DNA of 14,598 nt from Bacteroidota bacterium (GCA_018267435.1 JAFDYM010000093.1:1-14598), one strand, 5' to 3'; numbered from the stretch's first letter, positions 7,352 to 14,518 are shown. Notes: generated by a model from the sequence alone, not told the origin. Made by a program: numbers and translations.

Positions 7352-7357
7352 GTTGTT

Positions 7358-7363
7358 CTCCTT
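7358..7363 (-). promoter_or_regulatory. Shine-Dalgarno sequence for trxA
   Basis: On the minus strand AAGGAG lies 6 nt before the ATG at 7351. This is an unusually canonical ribosome binding site in a window where most starts have none. It fixes the thioredoxin start and suggests strong translation within the operon. Confidence 0.7.
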
Positions 7364-7365
7364 TT

Positions 7366-7572
7366 TTATCGTTTTACTTCACAGCTATTACCTGCACACG
7401 AGGCACAGCCTGCGTTCAATATTCCTTGCAATAAAAATACACTACCCAAACCCGCCAGTATCCATTCATGGTCGCTTACACCTTGGTAAAGCACCACGCT
7501 ACCCATTACTATACGCAGCACGCGCATAAAGGTCCAACTTTGCGGCTCTATATAACTCATTATCGTTTTCAT
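7366..7572 (-). CDS. Small Cys-rich YgaP/DUF2892-like membrane protein
   Basis: The 68 residues contain two membrane segments (about 16-31 and 37-54) in an LRIVMGS...LAGLGSVFLLQG pattern. This resembles the DUF2892 membrane part of the rhodanese YgaP. A tail with three cysteines follows, GCASCAGNSC (Cys56, 59, 64). YgaP itself is rhodanese plus this membrane part in one chain; here the membrane part stands alone beside separate rhodanese proteins. The Cys cluster could carry sulfane sulfur or bind metal at the membrane; this is inference. The ATG at 7572 is used, with another at 7560. Spacings are 8 nt from the CstB-like gene and 14 nt to trxA. Confidence 0.75.
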   Translation of the reverse strand: MKTIMSYIEPQSWTFMRVLRIVMGSVVLYQGVSDHEWILAGLGSVFLLQGILNAGCASCAGNSCEVKR

Positions 7573-7580
7573 ACCTCTTA

Positions 7581-8978
7581 CTATTGCGCTTGGTTAACAC
7601 CACTGGTACGTGGCAAATTAGTATTCTTAATAGCACCATAGCCACCTGCTACCTCGGTTATGTTATCAAAGCCGCGTGCCTTTAGTATAGATGAAGTTAT
7701 CATACTACGGTAACCACCTGCACAGTGTATGTAGTATGGCTTGCTCCTATCAAGCTCGGCCATCCAGTCGTTGATATAGTCAAGCGGCTTGTTATCGGCA
7801 TTTACTAGGTGCTCGGTTTCGTACTCGTTTACACGGCGTACATCAAGCACTGTTGCATCTTTGCTCAGCTCTTGCTCAAATTGCTGTGGGCTAATGCTGT
7901 GTACAGTATCTACTTCTTTACCTGCAGCCTTCCACGCCTCTATGCCGCCTTTTAAGTACCCGATAGTATTATCGTAACCTACACGTGCTAGGCGAGTAAC
8001 GGTTTCTTCTTCTTTACCAGGCTCGGTTATAAGCAGTATAGGTTGCGTTAGGTCGGTTATCAAAGCACCTACCCATGGCGCAAACTGCCCTTCAACGCCT
8101 ATGTTAATTGAGTTTGGAACAAAGCCTTTGGCAAAGGTTTGCGCATCGCGCACATCTAGCAACAATGCCTCGGTGCTTTCAGCTACATTTTCAAACTCAT
8201 TTGGCTCCCAGCCTTTAGTACCTTTCTCCATTATCTCCTCAAGCGGTTTGGCACCTTGCTTGTTCATCATAGCATTTTTAGGAAAGTACTGCGGCGCAGC
8301 ACTCAAGCCATCTGTTACCTTGGCTACAAACTCCTGCTTGCTCATTGGTTGCAAAGCATAGTTTACACGCTTCTGGTTGCCTAGCGTATCCACCGTATCC
8401 TTACTCATGCTTTTACCACAAGCCGAACCCGCACCATGCCCAGGGTATACTATTACACTATCAGGCAATGGCAGTATTTTATTGTGCAGCGAATCATACA
8501 AATGCCCCGCTAAATCTTCTTTGGTAAGGTCGCTCTTAATAGCTAGATCTGGCCTACCTACATCGCCCAAAAACAAAGTATCGCCAGTATATATGCTATG
8601 CTTATTGCCTTGCTCATCGGTAAGCAAATAGGTAGTACTTTCCATAGTGTGCCCTGGTGTATGTAGTGCAGTAATGGTTACATTACCCAGTTTGAACACT
8701 TCACCATCTTTAGCTTCATAACAACTAAACTGACAGTTGGCATTGGGGCCATAAACAATAGTACCGCCAGTCTTCTCAGCCAACTCAATATGTCCCGATA
8801 CAAAATCGGCATGGAAGTGCGTTTCGAAAATGTACTTAATAGTTGCATTATCCTTTTCGGCGCGCTTGGTGTAGGGTGCCGTTTCGCGCAGCGGGTCAAT
8901 AATAGCTGCCTCGCCATTGCTCTCGATATAATAAGCGCCTTGCGCTAAACATCCGGTATATATCTGTTCTACTTTCAT
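7581..8978 (-). CDS. CstB-like persulfide dioxygenase with two rhodanese domains
   Basis: The 465-residue protein has three parts. Residues 1-~255 are a metallo-beta-lactamase-fold persulfide dioxygenase with THFHADFVSGH (His54, His56, Asp58), TPGH (His110), TGDT (Asp133), PGHG (His181) and GSACG (Cys187). His54, His110 and Asp133 match the iron ligands of ETHE1-type enzymes. A middle rhodanese-like domain (~262-352) lacks the active Cys, reading LITEPGKEE where Cys is expected. The C-terminal rhodanese domain (~362-455) is intact, with HCAGGYRS (Cys419). This order, with an inactive middle domain and a Cys in GSACG, is that of CstB. CstB oxidises and transfers persulfide sulfur, giving thiosulfate. 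It is cytoplasmic and the catalytic centre of the operon. Confidence 0.93.
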   Translation of the reverse strand: MKVEQIYTGCLAQGAYYIESNGEAAIIDPLRETAPYTKRAEKDNATIKYIFETHFHADFVSGHIELAEKTGGTIVYGPNANCQFSCYEAKDGEVFKLGNVTITALHTPGHTMESTTYLLTDEQGNKHSIYTGDTLFLGDVGRPDLAIKSDLTKEDLAGHLYDSLHNKILPLPDSVIVYPGHGAGSACGKSMSKDTVDTLGNQKRVNYALQPMSKQEFVAKVTDGLSAAPQYFPKNAMMNKQGAKPLEEIMEKGTKGWEPNEFENVAESTEALLLDVRDAQTFAKGFVPNSINIGVEGQFAPWVGALITDLTQPILLITEPGKEEETVTRLARVGYDNTIGYLKGGIEAWKAAGKEVDTVHSISPQQFEQELSKDATVLDVRRVNEYETEHLVNADNKPLDYINDWMAELDRSKPYYIHCAGGYRSMITSSILKARGFDNITEVAGGYGAIKNTNLPRTSGVNQAQ

Positions 8979-8989
8979 GATAGAATAAT

Positions 8990-9607
8990 TTATGATTTGA
9001 TTAGATTGATAAACAATTCAGCGCCCGCACGCTTAGGGTGCGAGTTATGGCAAGTTGCCATGGTATGTATATTGAAATAGGGTACAAACAGCATTTCGTA
9101 TTCTGCCTTGCTACCACCAAAGGGTGGACCTGCTTTGTCAAAAACCTTATCGAACAACAAGCCTACTAGCCTGCCGCCTTTACTTAGCAACTCATCCATT
9201 TTCCATACGTATTTCATACGCAGTTTAGGCTCTAGTGCACAAAAGAAAGTTTGCTCCAACACCAAATCATACTTGCCTTTCAACTCGAAGAAATCGCCTT
9301 CTATTACATTTATGCGCTTGCCTAAATCGGCAGCAAATTTCTTGCGCAGGTTCTCTACCAATAGCGGCGATATATCTATCACCGTTACATTATTAAACCC
9401 TTGCTGCAATAAGTATTCAGCCTCGTAGGTATTGCCGCAGCCTGGTATCAATATGGCAAGGTCTTTATTGACTATTTGGTCTATATATTCCTTTAGCGGG
9501 GGCGACACCCTGCCCATATCCCAACCAGTTTCACCTGTTTGCCATTGGGTTTCCCAAAACTGCTTATCGAGTGTAGTACTCGTCTGTGTTGAACAACTCT
9601 CTTCCAT
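8990..9607 (-). CDS. TPMT-family SAM-dependent methyltransferase
   Basis: This 205-residue cytoplasmic methyltransferase belongs to the thiopurine S-methyltransferase / halide-thiol methyltransferase family. The signature FWETQWQTGETGWDMGRVSPPL is at residues 18-39. SAM motif I is IPGCGNTYEAEYL (54-66), with acidic Asp78 in VIDIS. EGDFF, DLVLEQTFFCALEP and PPFGGSKAEYEMLF follow as in the family. Known relatives methylate thiols, bisulfide, thiocyanate, halides, or selenium/tellurium oxyanions. Its position between a sulfur-type repressor (3 nt gap) and a persulfide dioxygenase (11 nt gap) favours a sulfur nucleophile, but the substrate is inferred only from context. Confidence 0.88.
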   Translation of the reverse strand: MEESCSTQTSTTLDKQFWETQWQTGETGWDMGRVSPPLKEYIDQIVNKDLAILIPGCGNTYEAEYLLQQGFNNVTVIDISPLLVENLRKKFAADLGKRINVIEGDFFELKGKYDLVLEQTFFCALEPKLRMKYVWKMDELLSKGGRLVGLLFDKVFDKAGPPFGGSKAEYEMLFVPYFNIHTMATCHNSHPKRAGAELFINLIKS

Positions 9608-9610
9608 AGC

Positions 9611-9922
9611 TTACATATTACAGTTACAACCGTCTATTACTTCTATTATGCGCATTAGCTGCTTCTCGCGCAGCGAATAGTATATATTCTGCCCTTCGCG
9701 CTCAGCCTTTAGCAAGCCCTTTATTTTCATGTTAGATAAATGATGCGATAGCAGCGACTGCTCGCACTCGGTCAATTCGCAAAGTTCATTCACGGTCAAC
9801 CTACCTTTCTTATCTAGCAAACAAATAACACCCAGCCGCGTGGGCTGGGCTATTGTTTTCAATATGAATGCAGTCTTCTCAAGCTGCTCCTTTTTCAATA
9901 TATTTTTAGTTGCTACTTCCAT
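9611..9922 (-). CDS. ArsR/SmtB-family repressor, candidate persulfide sensor
   Basis: A winged-helix ArsR-family regulator of 103 residues from the ATG at 9922 (MEVATKNILKKEQ). The frame extends to an ATG at 9958, but that codon lies inside the operator palindrome, so the shorter start is preferred. The family core is clear: IAQPTRLGVICLL, then TVNELCELTECEQSLLSHHLSNMK (recognition helix), then the GQNIYYSL wing. Cysteines sit at 34 (in VICLL), 48, 53, 99 and 101 (CNCNM end). Cys34 together with 99/101 matches the position of the SqrR/BigR sulfide-sensing pair better than the arsenic ELCVCDLC motif. It heads the operon and probably represses it and itself. Confidence 0.88.
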   Translation of the reverse strand: MEVATKNILKKEQLEKTAFILKTIAQPTRLGVICLLDKKGRLTVNELCELTECEQSLLSHHLSNMKIKGLLKAEREGQNIYYSLREKQLMRIIEVIDGCNCNM

Positions 9923-9943
9923 TTGGGATTGGGATATTGAGAA

Positions 9944-9951
9944 CAAAATTA
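9944..9951 (-). promoter_or_regulatory. Bacteroidota-type promoter -7 box of the sulfur operon
   Basis: On the minus strand TAATTTTG matches TAnnTTTG exactly and ends 21 nt before the regulator start at 9922. A TTG about 23 nt upstream (9972-9974) can serve as the -33 element. Transcription would begin close to the start codon, leaving a short leader. Confidence 0.7.
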
Positions 9952-9965
9952 TGAACATATATTCA
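9952..9965. promoter_or_regulatory. ArsR/SmtB operator palindrome
   Basis: TGAACA-TA-TATTCA is the 6-2-6 core of the SmtB/ArsR operator (SmtB's own site has TGAACA, two bases, TATTCA). It directly abuts the -7 box and lies between it and the -33 region, so bound repressor would block RNA polymerase. A further TGAATA half-site lies next to it (plus-strand TATTCA at 9969), giving three half-sites 8 nt apart. Confidence 0.7.
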
Positions 9966-10013
9966 TGTATTCAAGTCTTAAACACAAAAAGCTTGTTAAT
10001 TGATGCAAACAAA

Positions 10014-10041
10014 AAGTGCCGCCCCAATGGGAACGGCACTT
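10014..10041 (-). terminator. Intrinsic terminator after the TMTC-like gene
   Basis: On the minus strand AAGTGCCG and CGGCACTT form an 8-bp stem with an inner CCC/GGG pairing, followed by TTTTTGTTTG. It lies 19 nt after the stop of the TPR glycosyltransferase gene and insulates the sulfur operon from it. Confidence 0.85.
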
Positions 10042-10060
10042 AAAATAGATAGGTGTAACC

Positions 10061-12100
10061 TTATTTCTTCAATTGGCTTTTAGCCCAAGTCAGGTTGTTC
10101 TTGGCTAGGGTAAAATTGGCATCTAAAGCTATTGCCTTCTCGCAATACACTACGGCACTATCGTACTTAAATAGCTGGTTGTATGCGGTACAAATGTTAT
10201 TGTAAGCAGTAGTATTCTTATCATCTATGGCTAACACCTTGCGGCACGCATCTATACATTCGTTGTATTTACCTGCATTATAGTAAGCCAGAGATTGAGA
10301 AATAAGACTGTTCACCGTTACGGTTTGTGTATTAGCCGTAACATTGTTAGGGTTTTGCGCATAAGCTAAATAGGCCTGCGCCTTGGCATCGCCAGGGTAT
10401 ATGCTTAGGGTTGTTTGTGCGGCATTAAGCAACTTTTCTCTATCGCCTAAGGCATTGTAAATATCCATTTGCAAATAACGCGAGTACAAGTGCCCTGCAA
10501 ACAGTGCTAAACCGTGGTTAACCATCACTTCTGCTTCGGTGGTTCTTGCATTGTTGAACAGAAAACGGGCATAGTAGTAATATGGCTCGACATAAGTAGG
10601 ACCATAAGCCAAGCCATTCTTGTAGTACTGTTCGGCTGTAGCTTTATCGCCCGTAGCATCTTTCAATACACCAAGATTAATATGCAATATGTAGTAGTTA
10701 GGTGTTTTGGTCAATGCCTGCTCGTAAGCGTATAACGCGCCATTATAGTCGCCTTTGCCCATTAAGGTCAAACCATAGTTCATCCAACCACGCCCGTTGT
10801 TTGGGCTCTTTTCAGTTACGTCCTTCCAAAGTGCCTCATCGGTTTTCCATATTACGTTACGCTCATGGGTGCCATAAGCGTAGCCACCTAGCGCCAATAC
10901 AAGTACTCCTATCAACACATATCTCGCTACTTCTATCTTCTCGAAAGCGTAGTAATACAAGTTAGCCACCAAGCACACCATACTAAATACTAAACCTATG
11001 TATGGTAGAAACACGCGATGATCGTTAGTTACCTCGGCTAGTGCTATAAATGATGAAGTTGGCAACAACATCAATAGGAACCATACTAAGCCAAAACTGA
11101 ATGGCCTCCATTTAGGACTGTTAGATGTTTTGAATATCAATACCACTATGCCTATAATGAATGCTACACCAAAGTATAAACGCTCATCGCTTAACTTGAT
11201 AACCATTGGCAAATCAGTATCGGCAGTTAAGCTAACCGGAAAGAAAAACTGGGTAACGTAGTGCAATACTACATAAGGCTGTGTAGCCAAATACCACCAC
11301 ATTGAGGTACCACCTGGCTCATGGTGCTTAGTCATAACAATAGAGAACACCGCTAAAGCTAGGCATATTACCAAGGCTGGTATACCAATCCATATACTGC
11401 CGAAGAACTGCTTCACACCATCCTTTGTAAATATTTCCGATAGGCTCTTCTGCCTTTCTATCATGTATATGTAGGCTATCAAAGCCGGGGCAAACATGAT
11501 GGTAGTTTCCTTGGCAAACATACCAAGTGCAGCAGGCAACAGATACAGATAATACTTACGCAACTGCGGCAAGCCTACATACATGGCAAACGAGCCTACT
11601 ATGGCTAGTGTAGATAGGATATCTGACCTAGAAATAATGTAGTTAACAGTTTCGGCATTAGCGGTATGTAAGCCATACCAAGCACAACCTAACAAGGCGA
11701 AGTACTTGTTATTCTCGTTATTGAAAGCATAGTTGTACAGCTTTAGCTGAATGATATATAGCAAGCCTACTATCATTATAAACCATGTAAAATTCGACAT
11801 GTGGTACCAAAAGAAATCGTAACCGCTTTGGCCTGCAGTTTTTTTCATGCTTAAGGCATAGTCTATGGCCAAAGTACTTGTTACCAATGGCCTGTAACCT
11901 TGGTGCGATGGCATGGCGCTAGAAGTAGTACAATCTTTAAAAAACAAAGGTATGTTACTAAGCGTGCGTATGTATCCATTATCTACAATGGTATGCGCAT
12001 CGTCAAAGTGAAATTCGTTATTGAAATGATTTGAGTAAGTACCAATAATGGCTCCCAATATCAAAAGGCCCAGCAGGGCTACTATGGCGTTACGGTTCAT
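10061..12100 (-). CDS. TMTC-like GT-C membrane glycosyltransferase with C-terminal TPRs
   Basis: The 679-residue protein has about ten membrane segments over residues 1-~420, then soluble tetratricopeptide repeats from about 434 to the end. The repeats are interrupted by an Asn/Thr-rich linker near 583-600. The first extracytoplasmic loop contains FHFDDAH (Asp33, Asp34), and then GYRPLVTSTLAIDY and WYHMSN. These match the TMTC/DUF1736 group of GT-C enzymes, which use polyprenol-phosphate-linked sugars. Eukaryotic TMTCs O-mannosylate proteins; the substrate of bacterial relatives is generally unknown. It begins 4 nt after the DUF2304 gene and ends at a strong terminator. Family assignment is good; activity is inferred. 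Confidence 0.85.
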   Translation of the reverse strand: MNRNAIVALLGLLILGAIIGTYSNHFNNEFHFDDAHTIVDNGYIRTLSNIPLFFKDCTTSSAMPSHQGYRPLVTSTLAIDYALSMKKTAGQSGYDFFWYHMSNFTWFIMIVGLLYIIQLKLYNYAFNNENNKYFALLGCAWYGLHTANAETVNYIISRSDILSTLAIVGSFAMYVGLPQLRKYYLYLLPAALGMFAKETTIMFAPALIAYIYMIERQKSLSEIFTKDGVKQFFGSIWIGIPALVICLALAVFSIVMTKHHEPGGTSMWWYLATQPYVVLHYVTQFFFPVSLTADTDLPMVIKLSDERLYFGVAFIIGIVVLIFKTSNSPKWRPFSFGLVWFLLMLLPTSSFIALAEVTNDHRVFLPYIGLVFSMVCLVANLYYYAFEKIEVARYVLIGVLVLALGGYAYGTHERNVIWKTDEALWKDVTEKSPNNGRGWMNYGLTLMGKGDYNGALYAYEQALTKTPNYYILHINLGVLKDATGDKATAEQYYKNGLAYGPTYVEPYYYYARFLFNNARTTEAEVMVNHGLALFAGHLYSRYLQMDIYNALGDREKLLNAAQTTLSIYPGDAKAQAYLAYAQNPNNVTANTQTVTVNSLISQSLAYYNAGKYNECIDACRKVLAIDDKNTTAYNNICTAYNQLFKYDSAVVYCEKAIALDANFTLAKNNLTWAKSQLKK

Positions 12101-12104
12101 TTGC

Positions 12105-12437
12105 TTAATCTAATTTTTCGGCGCGCTGCACGGCTATTTTTCTTACCAATTCAGTTTGCTCTGCTTCAATTCTACGTATTCTTGAATACAATATAATACC
12201 TGCCACAAAGAAAAAGATAATGGATACATACATCACCAAGTCGGCACCGCGACCTACACCTACTAGGTGCGCCAGTTTATCAGCCGCCGAAGGCATGGCT
12301 ATAAACACCGCACCCACAATAGCTACCGCTATCATAAACAGGCGGTAAAAGGTTCTATTCTTCAACCTAGGTATAAAGAATATGATTAGGCCCAACAAGG
12401 GCAGTAGCAGTATTATTTTAATGTTGATGTTGCCCAT
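12105..12437 (-). CDS. DUF2304 membrane protein
   Basis: This 110-residue protein has three membrane segments (about 5-23, 32-48, 66-84) and a charged C-terminal helix (RIRRIEAEQTELVRK). The loop LAHLVGVGRGADLVMYVSI is the DUF2304 signature. DUF2304 proteins typically sit beside GT2 polyprenol-phosphate glycosyltransferases and are thought to help anchor them or move the lipid-linked sugar. Here it lies 2 nt after the GT2 gene and 4 nt before the GT-C gene. Its biochemical role is unproven. Confidence 0.85.
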   Translation of the reverse strand: MGNINIKIILLLPLLGLIIFFIPRLKNRTFYRLFMIAVAIVGAVFIAMPSAADKLAHLVGVGRGADLVMYVSIIFFFVAGIILYSRIRRIEAEQTELVRKIAVQRAEKLD

Positions 12438-12439
12438 GT

Positions 12440-13135
12440 TTACAGTATTTTTTTCAGTATCAGGTCAATCAATATGTTGATGGAATTCATTGAGCTTTGG
12501 CCCTTTAGCTTGCTGTACTCGGTGTATATAATCTTTACGGGTACTTCCATATAGCGCAGCTGGGCCTGCTTTATGTTACTCAATATTTCGCTAGCATGTG
12601 CCATGCGGTTTTCGCGAAGCTTAATGGCATTTAGCGCCTTGTTGTTCATAGCGCGGAAGCCATTGTGCGCATCCGTCAACCACAAGCCTGTAAACAGGCC
12701 ATTCACCCATATCGCCCCTTTCAATATTACCTTGCGCGAGGCTGGCACTTGGGCTATATCCTCCTTACGCATAAAGCGCGTGCCCATGGTTACATCTGCT
12801 TTATTCTCTACTATGGGTGCCAACAGATCTGGTATCTCTAGGTAGTTATGCTGCCCATCGGCATCGAAGGTTACTGCATACTGCGCGCCATGCTCGGCAC
12901 AAAAGTCCAGCCCTGTTTGTATGGCAGCGCCTTGGCCCAGGTTTATTTCATGTCTCAGATAATAAATAGGCAAGCCTTGTAGCGCCTGCTTGGTGCTATC
13001 ATTCGAGCAGTCGTCTACTACCACTACCTTATAGCCTACCTGTACCAGTGGCATAACGGTGCTGCGTATTACCTGGCCTTCGTTATAGCTAGGTATTACT
13101 ACGTAAACATCATCGGGGCGAACGGAATTATTCAC
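12440..13135 (-). CDS. DPM1-like GT2 glycosyltransferase (polyprenol-phosphate sugar synthase)
   Basis: A 231-residue soluble GT2 (GT-A fold) enzyme with VVIPSYNEG (12-20), VVVDDCSNDST (38-48), INLGQGAAIQTG (64-75), the metal-binding TFDADGQH (DAD at 91-93) and MGTRF. The length and lack of C-terminal membrane segments match dolichol-phosphate-mannose synthase-type proteins. These transfer mannose or glucose from a nucleotide donor to polyprenol phosphate at the cytoplasmic face. The start is a GTG at 13133-13135; no in-frame ATG lies between it and an upstream stop. It is the first gene of the three-gene glycosylation unit and is divergent from the aldolase. Confidence 0.9.
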   Translation of the reverse strand: MNNSVRPDDVYVVIPSYNEGQVIRSTVMPLVQVGYKVVVVDDCSNDSTKQALQGLPIYYLRHEINLGQGAAIQTGLDFCAEHGAQYAVTFDADGQHNYLEIPDLLAPIVENKADVTMGTRFMRKEDIAQVPASRKVILKGAIWVNGLFTGLWLTDAHNGFRAMNNKALNAIKLRENRMAHASEILSNIKQAQLRYMEVPVKIIYTEYSKLKGQSSMNSINILIDLILKKIL

Positions 13136-13298
13136 GGTTGAAAAATACCGCTTTTAATGCAGTGCTACAGCCCAGTTATTCTAAAAATTAATGGAGGTGT
13201 GTGCTAATTGCAACAATCCAAATACACCCAAAATGCACTAAAAACTAGGGTTTTGCAAAGAAACATGGGCTTTTACCCCGTGGTTAGCGCATTATTTT

Positions 13299-13306
13299 TA
13301 AGTTTG
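13299..13306 (+). promoter_or_regulatory. Promoter -7 box for the aldolase
   Basis: TAAGTTTG is an exact TAnnTTTG match 25 nt before the aldolase ATG. The -33 region is only a T-rich TTTTAC at 13271. The rest of the 196-nt divergent gap (13136-13331) shows no other clear site; no good box was found for the minus-strand GT2 gene. Confidence 0.65.
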
Positions 13307-13331
13307 CGCCACTAAAAAACACAACCTAGCA

Positions 13332-14393
13332 ATGACTACAGATCAGATTGCCAAACTATTAGGCGATGAGAAAGCCAAGTATTTCCTAGAGCACAAGTCG
13401 AACACCATTAGCAAAGACCAATTGCACCTACCTAATGCCAACTTTATAGATAACATATGGAGGGACAGCAACCGCAACATACAAACCCTAAAAAACCTAC
13501 AGTGGATAGCTAGCAGTGGCCGCTTGGCTAACACCGGTTACGTATCTATACTGCCGGTTGACCAAGGTATAGAGCACAGTGCTGGTGCATCTTTCGCACC
13601 TAACGTGCCTATGTTCGACCCTGAGAATATAGTGAAACTAGCTGTAGAAGGTGGCTGCAACGCAGTAGCATCTACCTATGGTGTGCTAGGTATAGTGGCG
13701 CGCAAGTACGCACACAAAATACCTTTCATAGTAAAGATAAACCACAACGAATTTTTGAGCTACCCTAATAGCTACGACCAAATCATGTTCGGCCAAATAA
13801 AAGATGCTTGGAACATGGGTGCTGCAGCTGTAGGCGCTACTATCTACTTCGGTAGCGAAGAGAGCAAGCGCCAAATAGTAGAAGTAGCCAAAGCATTTGA
13901 ATATGCACACGAACTAGGTATGGCTACCATACTATGGTGCTACCTGCGCAATTCTGACTTTAAAAAGGACGGCGTTGACTACCACACTTCAAGCGACTTG
14001 ACCAGCCAAGCTAACCACCTAGGCGTAACTATACAGGCTGACATCATCAAACAAAAGCTACCAGAAAACAACGGCGGTTACAACGCTATCAACTTCGGTA
14101 AAACACACAAGAAGGTATATAGCGAATTGACCACCGACCACCCTATAGATTTGACCCGCTACCAAGTGGCTAACTGCTACATGGGCCGTGTAGGTCTTAT
14201 CAACTCGGGCGGTGCTAGTAGCGGTGCTACCGACCTAGCCGAGGCAGTTACTACTGCAATCATCAACAAGCGTGCTGGCGGTATGGGCTTAATAAGCGGC
14301 CGCAAGGCTTTCCAACGCCCATTGAAGGAAGGCGTAGAGCTATTGAACGCCATACAAGATGTGTATTTAAACGACGAGATAACTATAGCGTAA
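13332..14393 (+). CDS. fbaB: Class I fructose-bisphosphate aldolase, archaeal/FbaB (DhnA) type
   Basis: This 353-residue cytoplasmic enzyme interconverts fructose-1,6-bisphosphate with dihydroxyacetone phosphate and glyceraldehyde-3-phosphate by Schiff-base chemistry. Its length matches E. coli FbaB (~350), not the short archaeal enzymes (~260). Family motifs are ILPVDQGIEHSAGASFAPN (73-91), VKINHNEFLSYPNSYDQI (134-151), GATIYFGS (168-175), TIQADIIKQK (233-242) with the probable Schiff-base Lys240, and the phosphate-binding SGGASSG near residue 295. It acts in glycolysis or gluconeogenesis. It is monocistronic, with its own promoter and terminator. AUA is the commonest Ile codon even in this probably well-expressed gene. 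Confidence 0.95.
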   Translation: MTTDQIAKLLGDEKAKYFLEHKSNTISKDQLHLPNANFIDNIWRDSNRNIQTLKNLQWIASSGRLANTGYVSILPVDQGIEHSAGASFAPNVPMFDPENIVKLAVEGGCNAVASTYGVLGIVARKYAHKIPFIVKINHNEFLSYPNSYDQIMFGQIKDAWNMGAAAVGATIYFGSEESKRQIVEVAKAFEYAHELGMATILWCYLRNSDFKKDGVDYHTSSDLTSQANHLGVTIQADIIKQKLPENNGGYNAINFGKTHKKVYSELTTDHPIDLTRYQVANCYMGRVGLINSGGASSGATDLAEAVTTAIINKRAGGMGLISGRKAFQRPLKEGVELLNAIQDVYLNDEITIA

Positions 14394-14415
14394 GCATTAG
14401 TTCTTCAATACTACT

Positions 14416-14448
14416 AAGCCGCGGGTATAATGCCTGCGGCTTTTTTTG
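14416..14448 (+). terminator. Intrinsic terminator of the aldolase gene
   Basis: AAGCCGCGGGT and GCCTGCGGCTT form an 11-bp stem (with G-T wobbles) around an ATAAT loop, followed directly by a run of T ending in TTG. It begins 23 nt after the aldolase stop. Confidence 0.92.
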
Positions 14449-14518
14449 TGGAAGAAACAGCGTACAGTATGAACGCACAAGGTGCGCGTACGCAAGAGCA
14501 AGGCGCAACAGCACCGCG

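Noticed and set aside
6809..7489. Long plus-strand open frame (226 codons) antisense to thioredoxin and the lipoprotein.
   Set aside because: Both minus-strand genes have intact catalytic motifs; the antisense translation is Ser/Thr/Phe-rich with no recognisable domain.
9923..9958. Longer regulator start at 9958 (MFIILFSISQSQ).
   Set aside because: The codons overlap the promoter -7 box and operator palindrome, and the added residues are not family-like.
9840..10043. Plus-strand open frame antisense to the regulator and across the terminator.
   Set aside because: It overlaps the regulator, promoter, operator and terminator, and its translation is low-complexity and unfamiliar; a shadow.
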